From positions 1 to 40,734 of the forward strand of contig QQUJ01000002.1 of NCBI GenBank assembly GCA_008501635.1: a DNA stretch of 40,734 nt, read 5' to 3'. The position numbers and the translations under genes are program-made. Numbering within the stretch: position 1 is the first letter of the stretch; each line of letters opens with the position of its first letter. This stretch comes from Pseudomonadota bacterium (GTDB lineage Bacteria; Pseudomonadota; Gammaproteobacteria; QQUJ01). Of the stretch, positions 7,338-15,689 are shown piece by piece. The notes beneath the pieces are model-generated. The model saw nothing but the letters and a program-made list of their open reading frames with translations. It searched no databases and was not told where the DNA came from.

Positions 7338-8444
7338 TTACTTGTCCTTATGCCGACCCTCCCGCTTCTCGGTAATGATCGCTAGCACCCGAGCCTGTGC
7401 GGTCAAACCTAAGGCATCCCTACAGTTACCGGAATGATGTAAAGCAGCCACACCCGCAGCGGCGGATGGCGTCGTTGTAACATTATGATTTTCAAGTAAC
7501 CGTACAGTCGCCTCACACTCCTCATCTGTTACCGTGACGAAGAAATCCGCATGCCGAGCTAATTCAGCAAGGGCCAAGTGTGAGGGTTCCTTGCAATCCA
7601 GACGCCCCATCGTAGAGTGAGGCCCCCGTGCCTTAACCGGTGCTCCACTGCAGATACTGTCGATAAGTGCTGGTGCAGCTTCTGGCTCGACAATGACAAT
7701 GACCGGTTCATTGCCCCATCGTTTTCGGAATAGAATGGTCATTGCTGCCGCCATACCACCTACCCCCGCCTGCAAAAAAATATACTGGGGGGGAAGCGAT
7801 ATCTGATCGACAATCTCTGCTCCCATAACGAGATACCCCTCCATAACTCGCGTGGGTAATTCCACATTGCCAGGCCATGAGGAATCGGAGAGTAGAATCC
7901 ATTTATGTCGTTCGGCATCAGCAACAGCGACAGCCATACTGGCTTCATAGTCGTTCCCAGCACGAACCACTTCCGCACCCATACAACGCAAGCGTTCAGC
8001 GAAATCCTCCGGTACTGTGTGACTAAGATAGACGACCGCTTTAGCACCGAAAACACGGGCTCCTGCTGCCACCGACAGCCCGTGGTTTCCTGCGCTAGCG
8101 CAGGCAAATACCGTTCCTCTCAGAATCTCTTTAATCTGATCGTGGTCTATTGGTGAATCTGGATCATCTACTTGAGAGAATGCTTGCCGCGCGATGACGT
8201 AAGCGGCCCCCAATGCTTTAAAGTTGCCCAGGCCCATCCGCTCTCTTTCATCCTTGAGATAAATCATGCCAACCCCAAGTGCACCAGCAAGACCAAGTAT
8301 CTCAAGCAAGGGGGTAGGCTTAGCACATGGGCATAGCCGTAGTAGGTTCAGCGGCTCAGATGGGTCGTCAATTAAACGCCCTTCAGCTAAACCCGCCTGA
8401 GGTGAAAAACCCTTATGACGTAATGGGTTGCGTAATACGCGCAT
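7338..8444 (-). CDS. PLP-dependent lyase of the diaminopropionate ammonia-lyase family
   Basis: A fold-type II PLP enzyme of 368 residues. Lys76 in GLGNFKALGAAYV is the predicted Schiff-base lysine, at nearly the same position as in E. coli YgeX (Lys77, from memory). LQAGVGGMAAAM supplies the phosphate-binding glycine loop, and 'GRLDCKEPSHLALAEL' resembles the family's GLACGEPNPLGWEIL block. Where YgeX has TTDGNHG this protein has ASAGNHG, so the Asp linked to the D-isomer reaction is missing, whereas the Asp of 'SDSSWPG' that serves the L-isomer (YgeX 'QDTAWEG') is kept. It likely deaminates an L-2,3-diaminopropionate-like or beta-substituted amino acid to a 2-keto acid and ammonia. It is the first gene of the operon; a threonine/serine dehydratase role is the alternative. 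Confidence 0.85.
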   Translation of the reverse strand: MRVLRNPLRHKGFSPQAGLAEGRLIDDPSEPLNLLRLCPCAKPTPLLEILGLAGALGVGMIYLKDERERMGLGNFKALGAAYVIARQAFSQVDDPDSPIDHDQIKEILRGTVFACASAGNHGLSVAAGARVFGAKAVVYLSHTVPEDFAERLRCMGAEVVRAGNDYEASMAVAVADAERHKWILLSDSSWPGNVELPTRVMEGYLVMGAEIVDQISLPPQYIFLQAGVGGMAAAMTILFRKRWGNEPVIVIVEPEAAPALIDSICSGAPVKARGPHSTMGRLDCKEPSHLALAELARHADFFVTVTDEECEATVRLLENHNVTTTPSAAAGVAALHHSGNCRDALGLTAQARVLAIITEKREGRHKDK

Positions 8445-8567
8445 AGCCGCTTACACCTAAACTTAACGTATTACGGAGGTTAGCAATCGACTGTGTTATT
8501 TTCTTGTGATGTTGGTTGTTATCGTTTAATTTTATTGCAAAAGTTTAACGACAAGTGAGGTTTAAAA
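8445..8567. promoter_or_regulatory. Divergent control region between the lyase operon and the Lrp-type regulator
   Basis: This 123-bp AT-rich stretch must carry the promoters of both the minus-strand operon and the plus-strand regulator gene. An exact inverted repeat, cgtaatacg at 8431–8439 (inside the first codons of the lyase) and cgtattacg at 8467–8475, has a spacing of 27 bp, with another cgtaat at 8419–8424. Such phased repeats would fit binding of an Lrp/AsnC octamer over the operon start. Promoter hexamers are not clear enough to name. Confidence 0.4.
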
Positions 8568-9050
8568 TTGCGTGCGTGCAAGCTCGATAGAATTGACAGA
8601 CAACTGCTAGATCTTCTTCAGGGTGATGCAAGCCAATCTTTGGACACTCTGGCTGGGAAGGTTGCCCTATCAGCACCCGCTATACAGCGCAGGATCAAGC
8701 GAATGCGTGATGATAGTGTGATCGTGCGCGATACTATAGAGATAAATCCGGCAGCTGTCGGATTACCGATGACCTTTATCGTAATCGTCGAGCTGGTTCG
8801 AGAAAATTCCGATCAAATTGCTGCATTTGCCCGTAAAGCAGCCGATGAGGATCTGGTACAGCAATGCTACTACGTTACAGGAGAGGGCGATTTCGTGCTT
8901 ATCGTGTTGGCACAGGATATGAGCAATTTCGAGGCGCTAACAAAGCGTCTATTCTTTAGTGACCCGAATGTCCGCCGTTTTAAAACTCTCGTCGTAATGG
9001 GCAAACCCCACAGGTCACTCTGGGTACCCTGCAGCCAGGTGACCGAGTAG
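8568..9050 (+). CDS. Lrp/AsnC-family transcriptional regulator
   Basis: A protein of 160 residues. LDRIDRQLLDLLQGDASQSLDTLAGKVALSAPAIQRRIKRMRDD at the start is the AsnC-type winged helix-turn-helix, and the C-terminal RAM/AsnC ligand domain includes 'VQQCYYVTGEGDFVLIVLAQDMSNFEAL', the usual Y-V-T-G-x-x-D-x-x-L motif. The start is TTG at 8568 with GTGAGG about 8 bases upstream. Members sense amino acids and often sit divergently from the amino-acid degradation genes they control. Here the lyase gene starts 124 bp away in the opposite direction, so this is most likely the operon's own activator or repressor, responding to the imported amino acid. Confidence 0.92.
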   Translation: MRACKLDRIDRQLLDLLQGDASQSLDTLAGKVALSAPAIQRRIKRMRDDSVIVRDTIEINPAAVGLPMTFIVIVELVRENSDQIAAFARKAADEDLVQQCYYVTGEGDFVLIVLAQDMSNFEALTKRLFFSDPNVRRFKTLVVMGKPHRSLWVPCSQVTE

Positions 9051-9642
9051 ATTATAGTGTATTGACCCAGTCGAAATGACGGGCAGTAAAACTGCATTTT
9101 CATACTATGAATTGGCGAAGCGCTTAATCCCATCATGATCTCTGGCAGTTAATTTCCCTTCATCTCACTCTCCACTTCTTCACTCAGCAAGCGCTGCACC
9201 AAATCAGCGTGCTCTTCCCCTACTTCCATGCCGCGTATCAAATTCATGGGTTATCCCAAATACGGGTTCTACCCTGATTTCACGGACACTTCAAAAAAGC
9301 CCGATAATGGGTAAAAAGGAGTGTTCGTCAGGCACAGACAACGCGCGCTCACCACCAGTTCCACCTGGGGCAATCTGGCTTTGAACACGTCAAAGTAGGG
9401 CTACTATATATCGCATCAGATTCCTTAAAGCTCTGCGGCGCGTTCCGGCGCCAGGAAATCGAAGAACACTTTCTGCGCCTGCTGGGTGCGATTTTCCTCG
9501 CGCCACAGCAGCCATCTGCTCAACAGATCGTGGCATTGGTTACGTAGACATAGCAGTGCTTGCACGAGGTCTCGTCGATATTGATGTTGTTCACGCCCTC
9601 CAGGTAACGAGGCATGTAGGGTTTTGGAGGAAACGTGGCTGC
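9051..9642. other. Degraded intergenic DNA with short coding remnants
   Basis: No intact gene is seen. On the minus strand, a 31-codon frame (about 9246 to 9151) reads MNLIRGMEVGEEHADLVQRL and so on, and an open stretch ending in TAA at 9425–9427 reads RWLLWREENRTQQAQKVFF on its way to the stop. Both look like ends of proteins without a beginning. I could not assign either to a family. Position next to transposase relics suggests that they are residues of genes broken by insertions. Confidence 0.35.
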
Positions 9643-9765
9643 TTGCTGAAGTTCAGTACAGCCGTCGATACCACGATCATTGCCGCCCCGCCCTCGATCA
9701 AGAACGCCGAGCAAGCGCACACCCTGGAGATGCGCTAAACACGTAAGGGCTCAGCCGTAGATTAG
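9643..9765 (+). pseudogene. IS5-family transposase remnant
   Basis: The frame from 9643 reads LLKFSTAVDTTIIAAPPSIKN, then AEQAHTLEMR, a stop, TRKGSAVD and another stop. This matches the IS5-family core 'G-T-x-VDATIIAAPSSTKN-x-x-x-ARDPEMHQTRKGNQW', which contains the first catalytic Asp region. Two in-frame stops and truncation on both sides show it is dead. It joins directly to an IS256-type piece at about 9771, so one element inserted into or recombined with another. Confidence 0.75.
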
Positions 9766-9770
9766 GCGTT

Positions 9771-10023
9771 GGCGAGGGGCACAAGGAGGACAAATCCAGC
9801 TGGCTGGACTTTCTGAAGCAGTGGAAAGCGGCCGGTTTACACGGAGTGTAGCTCATTGTTTTCGATGCCCGCCTAAGCTTGGTTGAGGCGCTCGCGAAGA
9901 TATTTCCCGACGCCGACTGGCAGCGCTGCTTCGGTCCATTTCTTTCACAATGTGTGCTCCCACGTGCCCGCGGGCAAGGTCCGTGAGATGGTCGGTGTAT
10001 TCCCCGGCGGTCATCGGTGCTGA
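9771..10023 (+). pseudogene. IS256 (Mutator-like)-family transposase remnant, frameshifted
   Basis: The plus strand reads GEGHKEDKSSWLDFLKQWKA, then AGLHGV, a stop, LIVFDARLSLVEALAKIFPD and ADWQRC. A shift of frame then gives VHFFHNVCSHVPAGKVREMV before a stop at 10021–10023. This is the central region of IS256-family transposases: SxWxxFLxxLxxRGLxGVxLIVSDAHxGL with catalytic Asp, and then WQRCxxHFxxNxxxxVPxxK. One stop plus one frameshift within 85 codons mean the gene is inactive, and both ends are missing. Confidence 0.8.
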
Positions 10024-10432
10024 TGCTGATAGCTGCTCGACCGCACCATATATCAGGTACCGCGCGGGGCACTTGCAAGCACATGAATACAAGACTGCTT
10101 GATGAGACGGACCAAGAGGCGACCTACTCAGCAGCCTTGTGAGCAACCAGAGCCACCCCCCACGGAAATGCACAATAGTTTTTTGACACTGCCAACAGCT
10201 TTTCATCGGGACGGTCGGCAGGAGTTACAGGTACGCAACCGGGGGCGCTAGTTCATGCTCGCGAAGCAGAACCTTTAAATCCCACCACTTCAGCACGCTT
10301 TTCTACACCTCTGTTGAACACTCGTCCACGGATCAGGAACTGTTCCCGCATCACTCCCGCCACCACTGGAATCTGGCACTCTACAATGAAAGAATCTATT
10401 TGCGCCTGTGACATGATCAATCCCGAACTGCC
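10024..10432. other. Intergenic region with one short minus-strand frame
   Basis: There is no recognisable gene in these 409 bp. On the minus strand, an ATG at 10414 opens a 53-residue frame to 10253 that starts MSQAQIDSFIVECQIPVVAG. It begins 19 bp after the MFS transporter stop and is in the same direction, so it could be a small last gene of that unit, but it has no clear ribosome site and no family resemblance. I regard it as unproven. Confidence 0.25.
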
Positions 10433-11671
10433 TTACGTCCCACGCCTTTCACGAAACACCGACCACCAATACCAAAGCGCCATTGTGAGCTGAAGAACAA
10501 TCATCATACCGAAACTTGCGTGGTACGCGGCCGGCTCATAGCCCCCTCCCGGACGCACAGGCCACAATCCGATCACGCCTCCCATACCCCACTGGGCAAC
10601 GAAGGCAACCACGAATACCAGCAGATTGACCGCGGTATTGACGCGACCCGCCAAAGCCCTTGGGAAGGCTTGCGACAACGCAGCATAACTCAGTATGCCA
10701 GTGGTCCCCATGAAGCCGAACAGCATCCACAGGGGCACGGTCCACGCGACCGGCAGGAACAACAACATTATCTGAACACAGATAAACAGGCTCATGCCTG
10801 TGGCCGCTACGGTGGCGGTGCGAATGCCCCGTCGATTAAGCCGCATCGTGAACGCACCCCATGTAATAAAACCGGCCACCATCGCCGCTGCGATTAGAAA
10901 CAGCACGTTGGCCGCATCGCCGCGCTCCATACCGGCGATATCACGTAACCAGGGTCCGGCCCACAGGCTCTGGATAGAGTGGAAACTGGCCTGTGCGAGC
11001 ACCGCCAATGGCGCGATACGCCAAAATGCCGCACTGGTAAAGACTTGGGCTACCCCCCGTATCTGCCCCCGCAGGCTCGATTTCGGGGGCTCCTCCGGGC
11101 GGTCGGGTACGACAAACCAGACGACCGCCGCGACAATCACACTCAACGCCGCTAACAAAAGAAACAAGCCACGCCAATCTGTGACTTGAAGCAACACTTG
11201 AACTGGTGCTGTAGCGCTCAACGCCCCCAAACCGCCTGCCGCCATCTGTACCCCGTTGGCCAGCGGCAAACGATTCGCGGGCAGCCAGTCGACAAAGGCC
11301 TTGAAGGGTGCCATCAGACACGCGGAGACGCCAAACCCGATCAAACCGCGTCCAATTACCAGGCCTAGCGTGCTTTCGGAAAGCGCAAAGATCAGCGCCC
11401 CGGCGCCCGCAAACAGTAACAGAATACCTTCGATCCGGCGCGGACCCATGCGATCGAGCATGACACCCAATGGTAGTTGAAACATCGCAAAGGTCAGGAA
11501 ATAGGCAGAGGTCAGCAGGCCGAGATCGGCAGGGCTGAGGCCCAATTCCCGGGTCAGGTCGGGCGCGATGACCGCATTGACCACCCGGAACAGGTACGAG
11601 AGGAAATAGCCCAGTGCGAAGGGAACAAACAGGCGCAACAGGATCGTCTTGCCAATCGGAGAATCTGCCAC
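10433..11671 (-). CDS. Major facilitator superfamily (MFS) transporter
   Basis: About 412 residues from GTG 11671 and twelve hydrophobic segments. The MFS signature between helices 2 and 3 reads 'GVMLDRMGPRRIEG' (the G-x-x-x-D-R-x-G-x-R-R motif), and 'GFGVSACLMAPFKAFVDWLP' follows in helix 4, a form seen in nitrate/sugar-phosphate-like and anion-cation symporter branches. It is an inner-membrane importer or exporter; the substrate cannot be read from the sequence. A GTG at 11707 would add 12 residues, but lies inside an inverted repeat (gcggcac/gtgccgc, 11701–11727) and has no ribosome site, whereas GGGAGG sits 12 bases before 11671. The gene follows the CBS-domain gene on the same strand. 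Confidence 0.85.
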   Translation of the reverse strand: MADSPIGKTILLRLFVPFALGYFLSYLFRVVNAVIAPDLTRELGLSPADLGLLTSAYFLTFAMFQLPLGVMLDRMGPRRIEGILLLFAGAGALIFALSESTLGLVIGRGLIGFGVSACLMAPFKAFVDWLPANRLPLANGVQMAAGGLGALSATAPVQVLLQVTDWRGLFLLLAALSVIVAAVVWFVVPDRPEEPPKSSLRGQIRGVAQVFTSAAFWRIAPLAVLAQASFHSIQSLWAGPWLRDIAGMERGDAANVLFLIAAAMVAGFITWGAFTMRLNRRGIRTATVAATGMSLFICVQIMLLFLPVAWTVPLWMLFGFMGTTGILSYAALSQAFPRALAGRVNTAVNLLVFVVAFVAQWGMGGVIGLWPVRPGGGYEPAAYHASFGMMIVLQLTMALWYWWSVFRERRGT

Positions 11672-11752
11672 GCTCAATCTGTCGCCTCCCGAAACGCAAC
11701 GCGGCACCCGTCCCAGGCGAGTGCCGCCCGGTATGACCGATTAATCGAGATT

Positions 11753-11772
11753 GGGGTATCGATGGATACCCC
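11753..11772 (-). terminator. Short hairpin after the CBS-domain gene
   Basis: Perfect 8-bp inverted repeat ggggtatc/gatacccc with a 4-base loop, located 10 bp after the CBS gene stop on the minus strand. Only a weak T-run follows (aatctcgatt), so it may slow or partly stop transcription before the MFS gene rather than fully terminate it. Confidence 0.4.
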
Positions 11773-11781
11773 GAGCGAGAC

Positions 11782-12219
11782 TCAATAGTTGCCGGCGATG
11801 TAGTTCACCAGATACTTGATCTCCTGCTCCTGGCCACGCACCAGCCAGTGGGTGAGATCGCCAATGGATACCATCCCGGTCACTACACCATCGTCGACGA
11901 CCGGCAGGTGGCGAAAACGTTTCTCTGAAATGATCTGCAGCGCCTCGCCAACGGTTGTTGAGGATGCTACACAGGCCAGATCGGGAGACATCACTTCGGA
12001 GACCTTGGTGGTTTTCACATCCCGCTCGGCATCGAGCACACGCGTCATCACATCGCGCTCCGTGAAGATGCCCACGGGCTTGGACCCATCCATCACAATC
12101 AGCGCCCCGATACGCTCGGTGTTCATCTTGCGTACGCAATCCGCGACAGAGGCGTCCGGGGCAACTGAAAGGACGTCAGCCCCCTTCTCCTCAAGCAACT
12201 TGCTCAATGGCGTTAACAT
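11782..12219 (-). CDS. Protein with two CBS domains
   Basis: A protein of 145 residues consisting of two CBS domains and little else. The first, about residues 10–65, holds 'SVADCVRKMNTERIGALIVMDGSKPVGIFTERDVMTRVL'. The second, about 75–130, holds 'VGEALQIISEKRFRHLPVVDDGVVTGMVSIGDLTHWLV'. Paired CBS domains form a Bateman module that binds adenosine nucleotides (AMP, ATP, SAM or NAD) and usually regulates another protein. The start ATG at 12219 has a GAGAGGAG-type site. The downstream MFS gene may be co-transcribed. The partner is unknown. Confidence 0.93.
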   Translation of the reverse strand: MLTPLSKLLEEKGADVLSVAPDASVADCVRKMNTERIGALIVMDGSKPVGIFTERDVMTRVLDAERDVKTTKVSEVMSPDLACVASSTTVGEALQIISEKRFRHLPVVDDGVVTGMVSIGDLTHWLVRGQEQEIKYLVNYIAGNY

Positions 12220-12472
12220 GCTCCTCTCCTTCTCCGCCCATGCCGGGCGAGCGTTTCAACTACCCACTACCGGGCGATTCCCGGGGTTCGCTCCCCGCCC
12301 TCCACAGAATTATGATCTTTTATTCTGCTATAAAGTAACGCTATCATAAAACACGATTTTCTCACTCCAGTAATAGCATTCTTCGCTTGAAAGGTAAGCA
12401 TGGTAGTAGACTAGGCTAGGCGTTAAAAAACCTGGCATCCAATAAGACTAAACGCGGGAGAAGGAAGAACCC

Positions 12473-14473
12473 ATGATAAACAGAACCTGGGCGGGTCTTG
12501 CGGCCACGCTCTTTGCCTTTATTCTCGCACCACCCAACAGCGCCGACGCCAGTGAATGGCAGCCCCGTCTGGAGCCGGTGTCCGGTGCTCAATTCCGCGG
12601 CCCCTCCACACCCTTTGAAATCTATATCCCTCCCGAGGCACCCGCAGAGAGCCTGCCAAGGCTGGCGCTCGAGCTCGATACCATCGACGTCACCGGATTC
12701 ATCGACAACAAACGCGCGCCCATCTATGTATTCCAGCCGGTACAGGCATTGAGCTTTGGTCCACACCAATTGCGTCTGGTGGAGTACACACCGGACGGCG
12801 ACATCATCGAGCGGGCGGTATGGGATGTGGAGGTGCGCAAGAGCAAAGCCTTTCGCGAAGCAGCGCTCGGGATAAACGGTAATCTGAGCCTTATTCGCCG
12901 GGTGGCCGATGACGACAGCACTTCGCTGCCCGACAAGGACACCGCCACCGGCTCGCTGGCGCTGGATGCCCGGGTCGCCAACGGAGATTGGCGCGGCACC
13001 GCCTATATCCCGCTGATGTTCGATGAAGCCGCAACCGAGCGCAAAGGCGAGGTGGGCGATTTCCTCTTCACCAGCACTCAGGGACCGGTGGTCGTCCAGG
13101 CGGGACATCACGCCATACCCTCCGACAGCCTGGTCGCCAGCGGTGTTTACAACCGCGGCATATCCGCCACGGCGTCAACGGCAGACCAGGGGCAAAACGT
13201 GACGGGATTCATCATGCGTTCGTCACCCATCAGCGGTGCCCGTGAGGGCCTGGGTGTGGGCGATTCGGATGATCGCGTCAATGGCGTGGTCTGGACCGGA
13301 TACCCGGTGCGTGCCGACGGACGCTATGTCGAGTTGTCGGCCGTCTATGTGGACGGCGAGGGACCTGCGGACGGTTCATCGGTCGTGGGTGATCCCACGA
13401 TCACAGGTGGCAAAGCGTGGAGTCTCCGTGCCGACGCCGGCTGGAATAATAATCGTTTCCGGCTGCGCGGCGAGTACGCCGGCTCGGAATATGACTTCGA
13501 CGGCGACGGTGGTTACGATCCGGAAAAAGACAACGCCGTCACCGCGCTTTTCTCCTACCGCCCCTGGGAACAGAAGTACGTCGACGATCAACCTATGGAC
13601 CTGAGTTTCAACATCGAACATCGCAGGATCGGTCCCTTTTTCACCACCCCGGCGGGTCAGGCACCGACGACAGACCGGGATATGATCCGCGGCTTTGTCA
13701 ACTTCAGTTGGGCGGCGCTGCGTATCGATACCAGCCTCTCCCAGGAAGAGACCAACGTTGATGGCAACAGTCTGTTGCCCACCGACCAGACGGACATCGC
13801 ATCGGCCTCGATCAACTACTCGCCGCTACCGTCGGACGACCCAGAGAAGCCCTACGGCATCTGGGGCCAGCAGAACTATCGACTCACCTTGACCAATCAG
13901 CAGGATGAAACCAAGGTTCTGCCGGCAGGCTACGGCGGCAGCGGGAATGACAGCACCACCGATACCTTGAGCATCGGTGCAGACTTCCTGCACGAACGCT
14001 GGAGCTGGGGGATAGCGCATGACCTGATCGAATACGAGGATGTCACCAATTTCAATCCCGACACCCGCGATACCCAGACCCAACTCCAGGCCACCTTCAA
14101 TATCAGCGACACCTTCTCGCTTTCACCTCGTGTTCAGGTTGGGCGTTTAAGATACGAAGACACCGGAGTGGTCACGCGGGAACGCATTGCAGGCGTCAAT
14201 CTCAACTACAACCCCACGGATCGCTGGAGCACCCACCTGAGTGTGGACGTGAACCGCAGCAAGGTCTCAGACGACTCAGCCAATACCGAAACCCAAACGG
14301 TCACGGCAGGAGTCACCTGGACCGCGATTCCGCCTAAAACGAACCGGCCGGGCGTAACGCTGACAATTGATGGGAGCAAGACCGACACGACGGACAATAT
14401 CGACCCCACTCTCTCGACCGATACCTATCAGGTCTTTTTCAGAGTGAACGTCGGTTGGTCTGCGCTCTACTAG
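12473..14473 (+). CDS. Predicted outer-membrane beta-barrel protein of the sigma/protease module
   Basis: A protein of 666 residues with a signal peptide (MINRTWAGLAATLFAFILA, cleavage near NSADA-SEW). Residues about 28–130 look like a beta-sandwich domain, and from about 140 on the sequence has alternating hydrophobic strands and Asp/Gly/Asn-rich turns typical of a transmembrane barrel, ending in 'YQVFFRVNVGWSALY' with an aromatic last residue as barrel proteins have. I do not recognise a named family. A strong AGAAGGAAG ribosome site precedes the ATG. It is the first plus-strand gene, 14 bp from the next, and lies in the group with a sigma factor, anti-sigma factor and exported protease; a surface sensor or secretion role is inference. 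Confidence 0.7.
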   Translation: MINRTWAGLAATLFAFILAPPNSADASEWQPRLEPVSGAQFRGPSTPFEIYIPPEAPAESLPRLALELDTIDVTGFIDNKRAPIYVFQPVQALSFGPHQLRLVEYTPDGDIIERAVWDVEVRKSKAFREAALGINGNLSLIRRVADDDSTSLPDKDTATGSLALDARVANGDWRGTAYIPLMFDEAATERKGEVGDFLFTSTQGPVVVQAGHHAIPSDSLVASGVYNRGISATASTADQGQNVTGFIMRSSPISGAREGLGVGDSDDRVNGVVWTGYPVRADGRYVELSAVYVDGEGPADGSSVVGDPTITGGKAWSLRADAGWNNNRFRLRGEYAGSEYDFDGDGGYDPEKDNAVTALFSYRPWEQKYVDDQPMDLSFNIEHRRIGPFFTTPAGQAPTTDRDMIRGFVNFSWAALRIDTSLSQEETNVDGNSLLPTDQTDIASASINYSPLPSDDPEKPYGIWGQQNYRLTLTNQQDETKVLPAGYGGSGNDSTTDTLSIGADFLHERWSWGIAHDLIEYEDVTNFNPDTRDTQTQLQATFNISDTFSLSPRVQVGRLRYEDTGVVTRERIAGVNLNYNPTDRWSTHLSVDVNRSKVSDDSANTETQTVTAGVTWTAIPPKTNRPGVTLTIDGSKTDTTDNIDPTLSTDTYQVFFRVNVGWSALY

Positions 14474-14486
14474 GGGATTGAGGATC

Positions 14487-15656
14487 ATGACAAAACTAAC
14501 CAGGGATTTAGCATCCATTGCGACTGCTGTGCTCCTGTTGCTTGTAAGTACAGCGGCGTCGGCAACGTTTTCGGGTGGGGTCACCATCGTGCCCGCATCA
14601 ACAAAAGCCGCGATCGGTCGATCGTCAAGCGTCACCATTCGCTGGAGCGCGACCACCAATGACGGACCATTCGTTCAGTCGACAACAGGGACTTTCAGGA
14701 TCCCCAACGGGTCAACCCTGGGCATCGTATCGAGAACCCTCACCACCAGCGCCGTTAGCGTCCCTGTCACTGTCACGCTGAACGAGCAACTGCTCATTCC
14801 CAGCAATGTCATCTTCGCGGCGTTCAAGGCGGGTGTGTCGCGCATCGAGTACGTGCGAGATTTCGAAGATGGCGACGGCCCTTTCGCAGCAGTACAAGGC
14901 GTTTTTCTTATCGACCTCACCAGCCCCTCGGCCGCCGCCTTCGGGATCGGCCGTTTGGCGCTGAGCTTCGAGGATGGCGCCATAGAGAAGATCGCCGAAG
15001 AGGAGCAGTTTCTTCGCGCCAAGGCCGACATCTCGCACACCGGCTCCGGCGTTATCCGCGGTGTCTGGGAGGCTGCCGATCCAACGAGCACGGCCGGGAC
15101 CCCTATCTATCGGCCTTTGACTCAGGTACGCGAATTCCTCTCAGCCGGCGGTGATAAAACGCTGTTCAGCCCGCGCCTGCCCACGAGCAGCACCGGGCTG
15201 CACCTGGTGAGATTCCGATTGACCGATCCGGCGCTGTTCGATACCGACCCGGTCATCCGCTACTTCGTGCAACCGCGGCCCGCACCGCTCGAACCCATCG
15301 GGTTGGTCATGCCGCCCCATCTGTCACTGCTTGGCAACGACACCCGGTTTACGTGGCAACCGATCGCCGGCGTACGCGCCTATCAGCTGGAGCTCTTTGA
15401 GCAGGGTCTACCGATTGAATTACCGGCCGACACGGCTCCGGTCGATGAGCCACGCGCCATCGATCCGCGTCCCGGTTCGTCCATCTCCCCCACCACGGGT
15501 TTGCTGGTGCCGGGCGATCAGTCCGCAGTACCGCTGACCACCCTGGCGCGTACCCATCTGATGTCGGGTCGAACCTATCTATGGCGTGTACTGGCAATCG
15601 GCTCCGAGGGCACCGTAATTGGCGAAAGCCCACTGCGGGCGATCCGCGTCCCCTAG
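14487..15656 (+). CDS. Secreted beta-rich protein of unknown function
   Basis: A protein of 389 residues with a clear signal peptide (MTKLTRDLASIATAVLLLLV, cleavage near TAASA-TFSGG). The mature part has mostly strand-forming sequence, with no Cys and no membrane segment, so it is probably periplasmic or outer-surface. The last 120 residues (for instance 'TRFTWQPIAGVRAYQLELFEQG' and 'LMSGRTYLWRVLAIGSEG') have the W-x-P-x-x-G-x-x-x-Y-x-L-x-L pattern of fibronectin-III-like domains. ATG 14487 was chosen, with GAGG just upstream; a TTG at 14478 would add three residues. It lies between the barrel gene and the sigma factor gene and is likely part of the same transcription unit. Confidence 0.75.
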   Translation: MTKLTRDLASIATAVLLLLVSTAASATFSGGVTIVPASTKAAIGRSSSVTIRWSATTNDGPFVQSTTGTFRIPNGSTLGIVSRTLTTSAVSVPVTVTLNEQLLIPSNVIFAAFKAGVSRIEYVRDFEDGDGPFAAVQGVFLIDLTSPSAAAFGIGRLALSFEDGAIEKIAEEEQFLRAKADISHTGSGVIRGVWEAADPTSTAGTPIYRPLTQVREFLSAGGDKTLFSPRLPTSSTGLHLVRFRLTDPALFDTDPVIRYFVQPRPAPLEPIGLVMPPHLSLLGNDTRFTWQPIAGVRAYQLELFEQGLPIELPADTAPVDEPRAIDPRPGSSISPTTGLLVPGDQSAVPLTTLARTHLMSGRTYLWRVLAIGSEGTVIGESPLRAIRVP

Positions 15657-15689
15657 GGCGCGGATCCGACCACCGGTTTCCGAAGGCAC

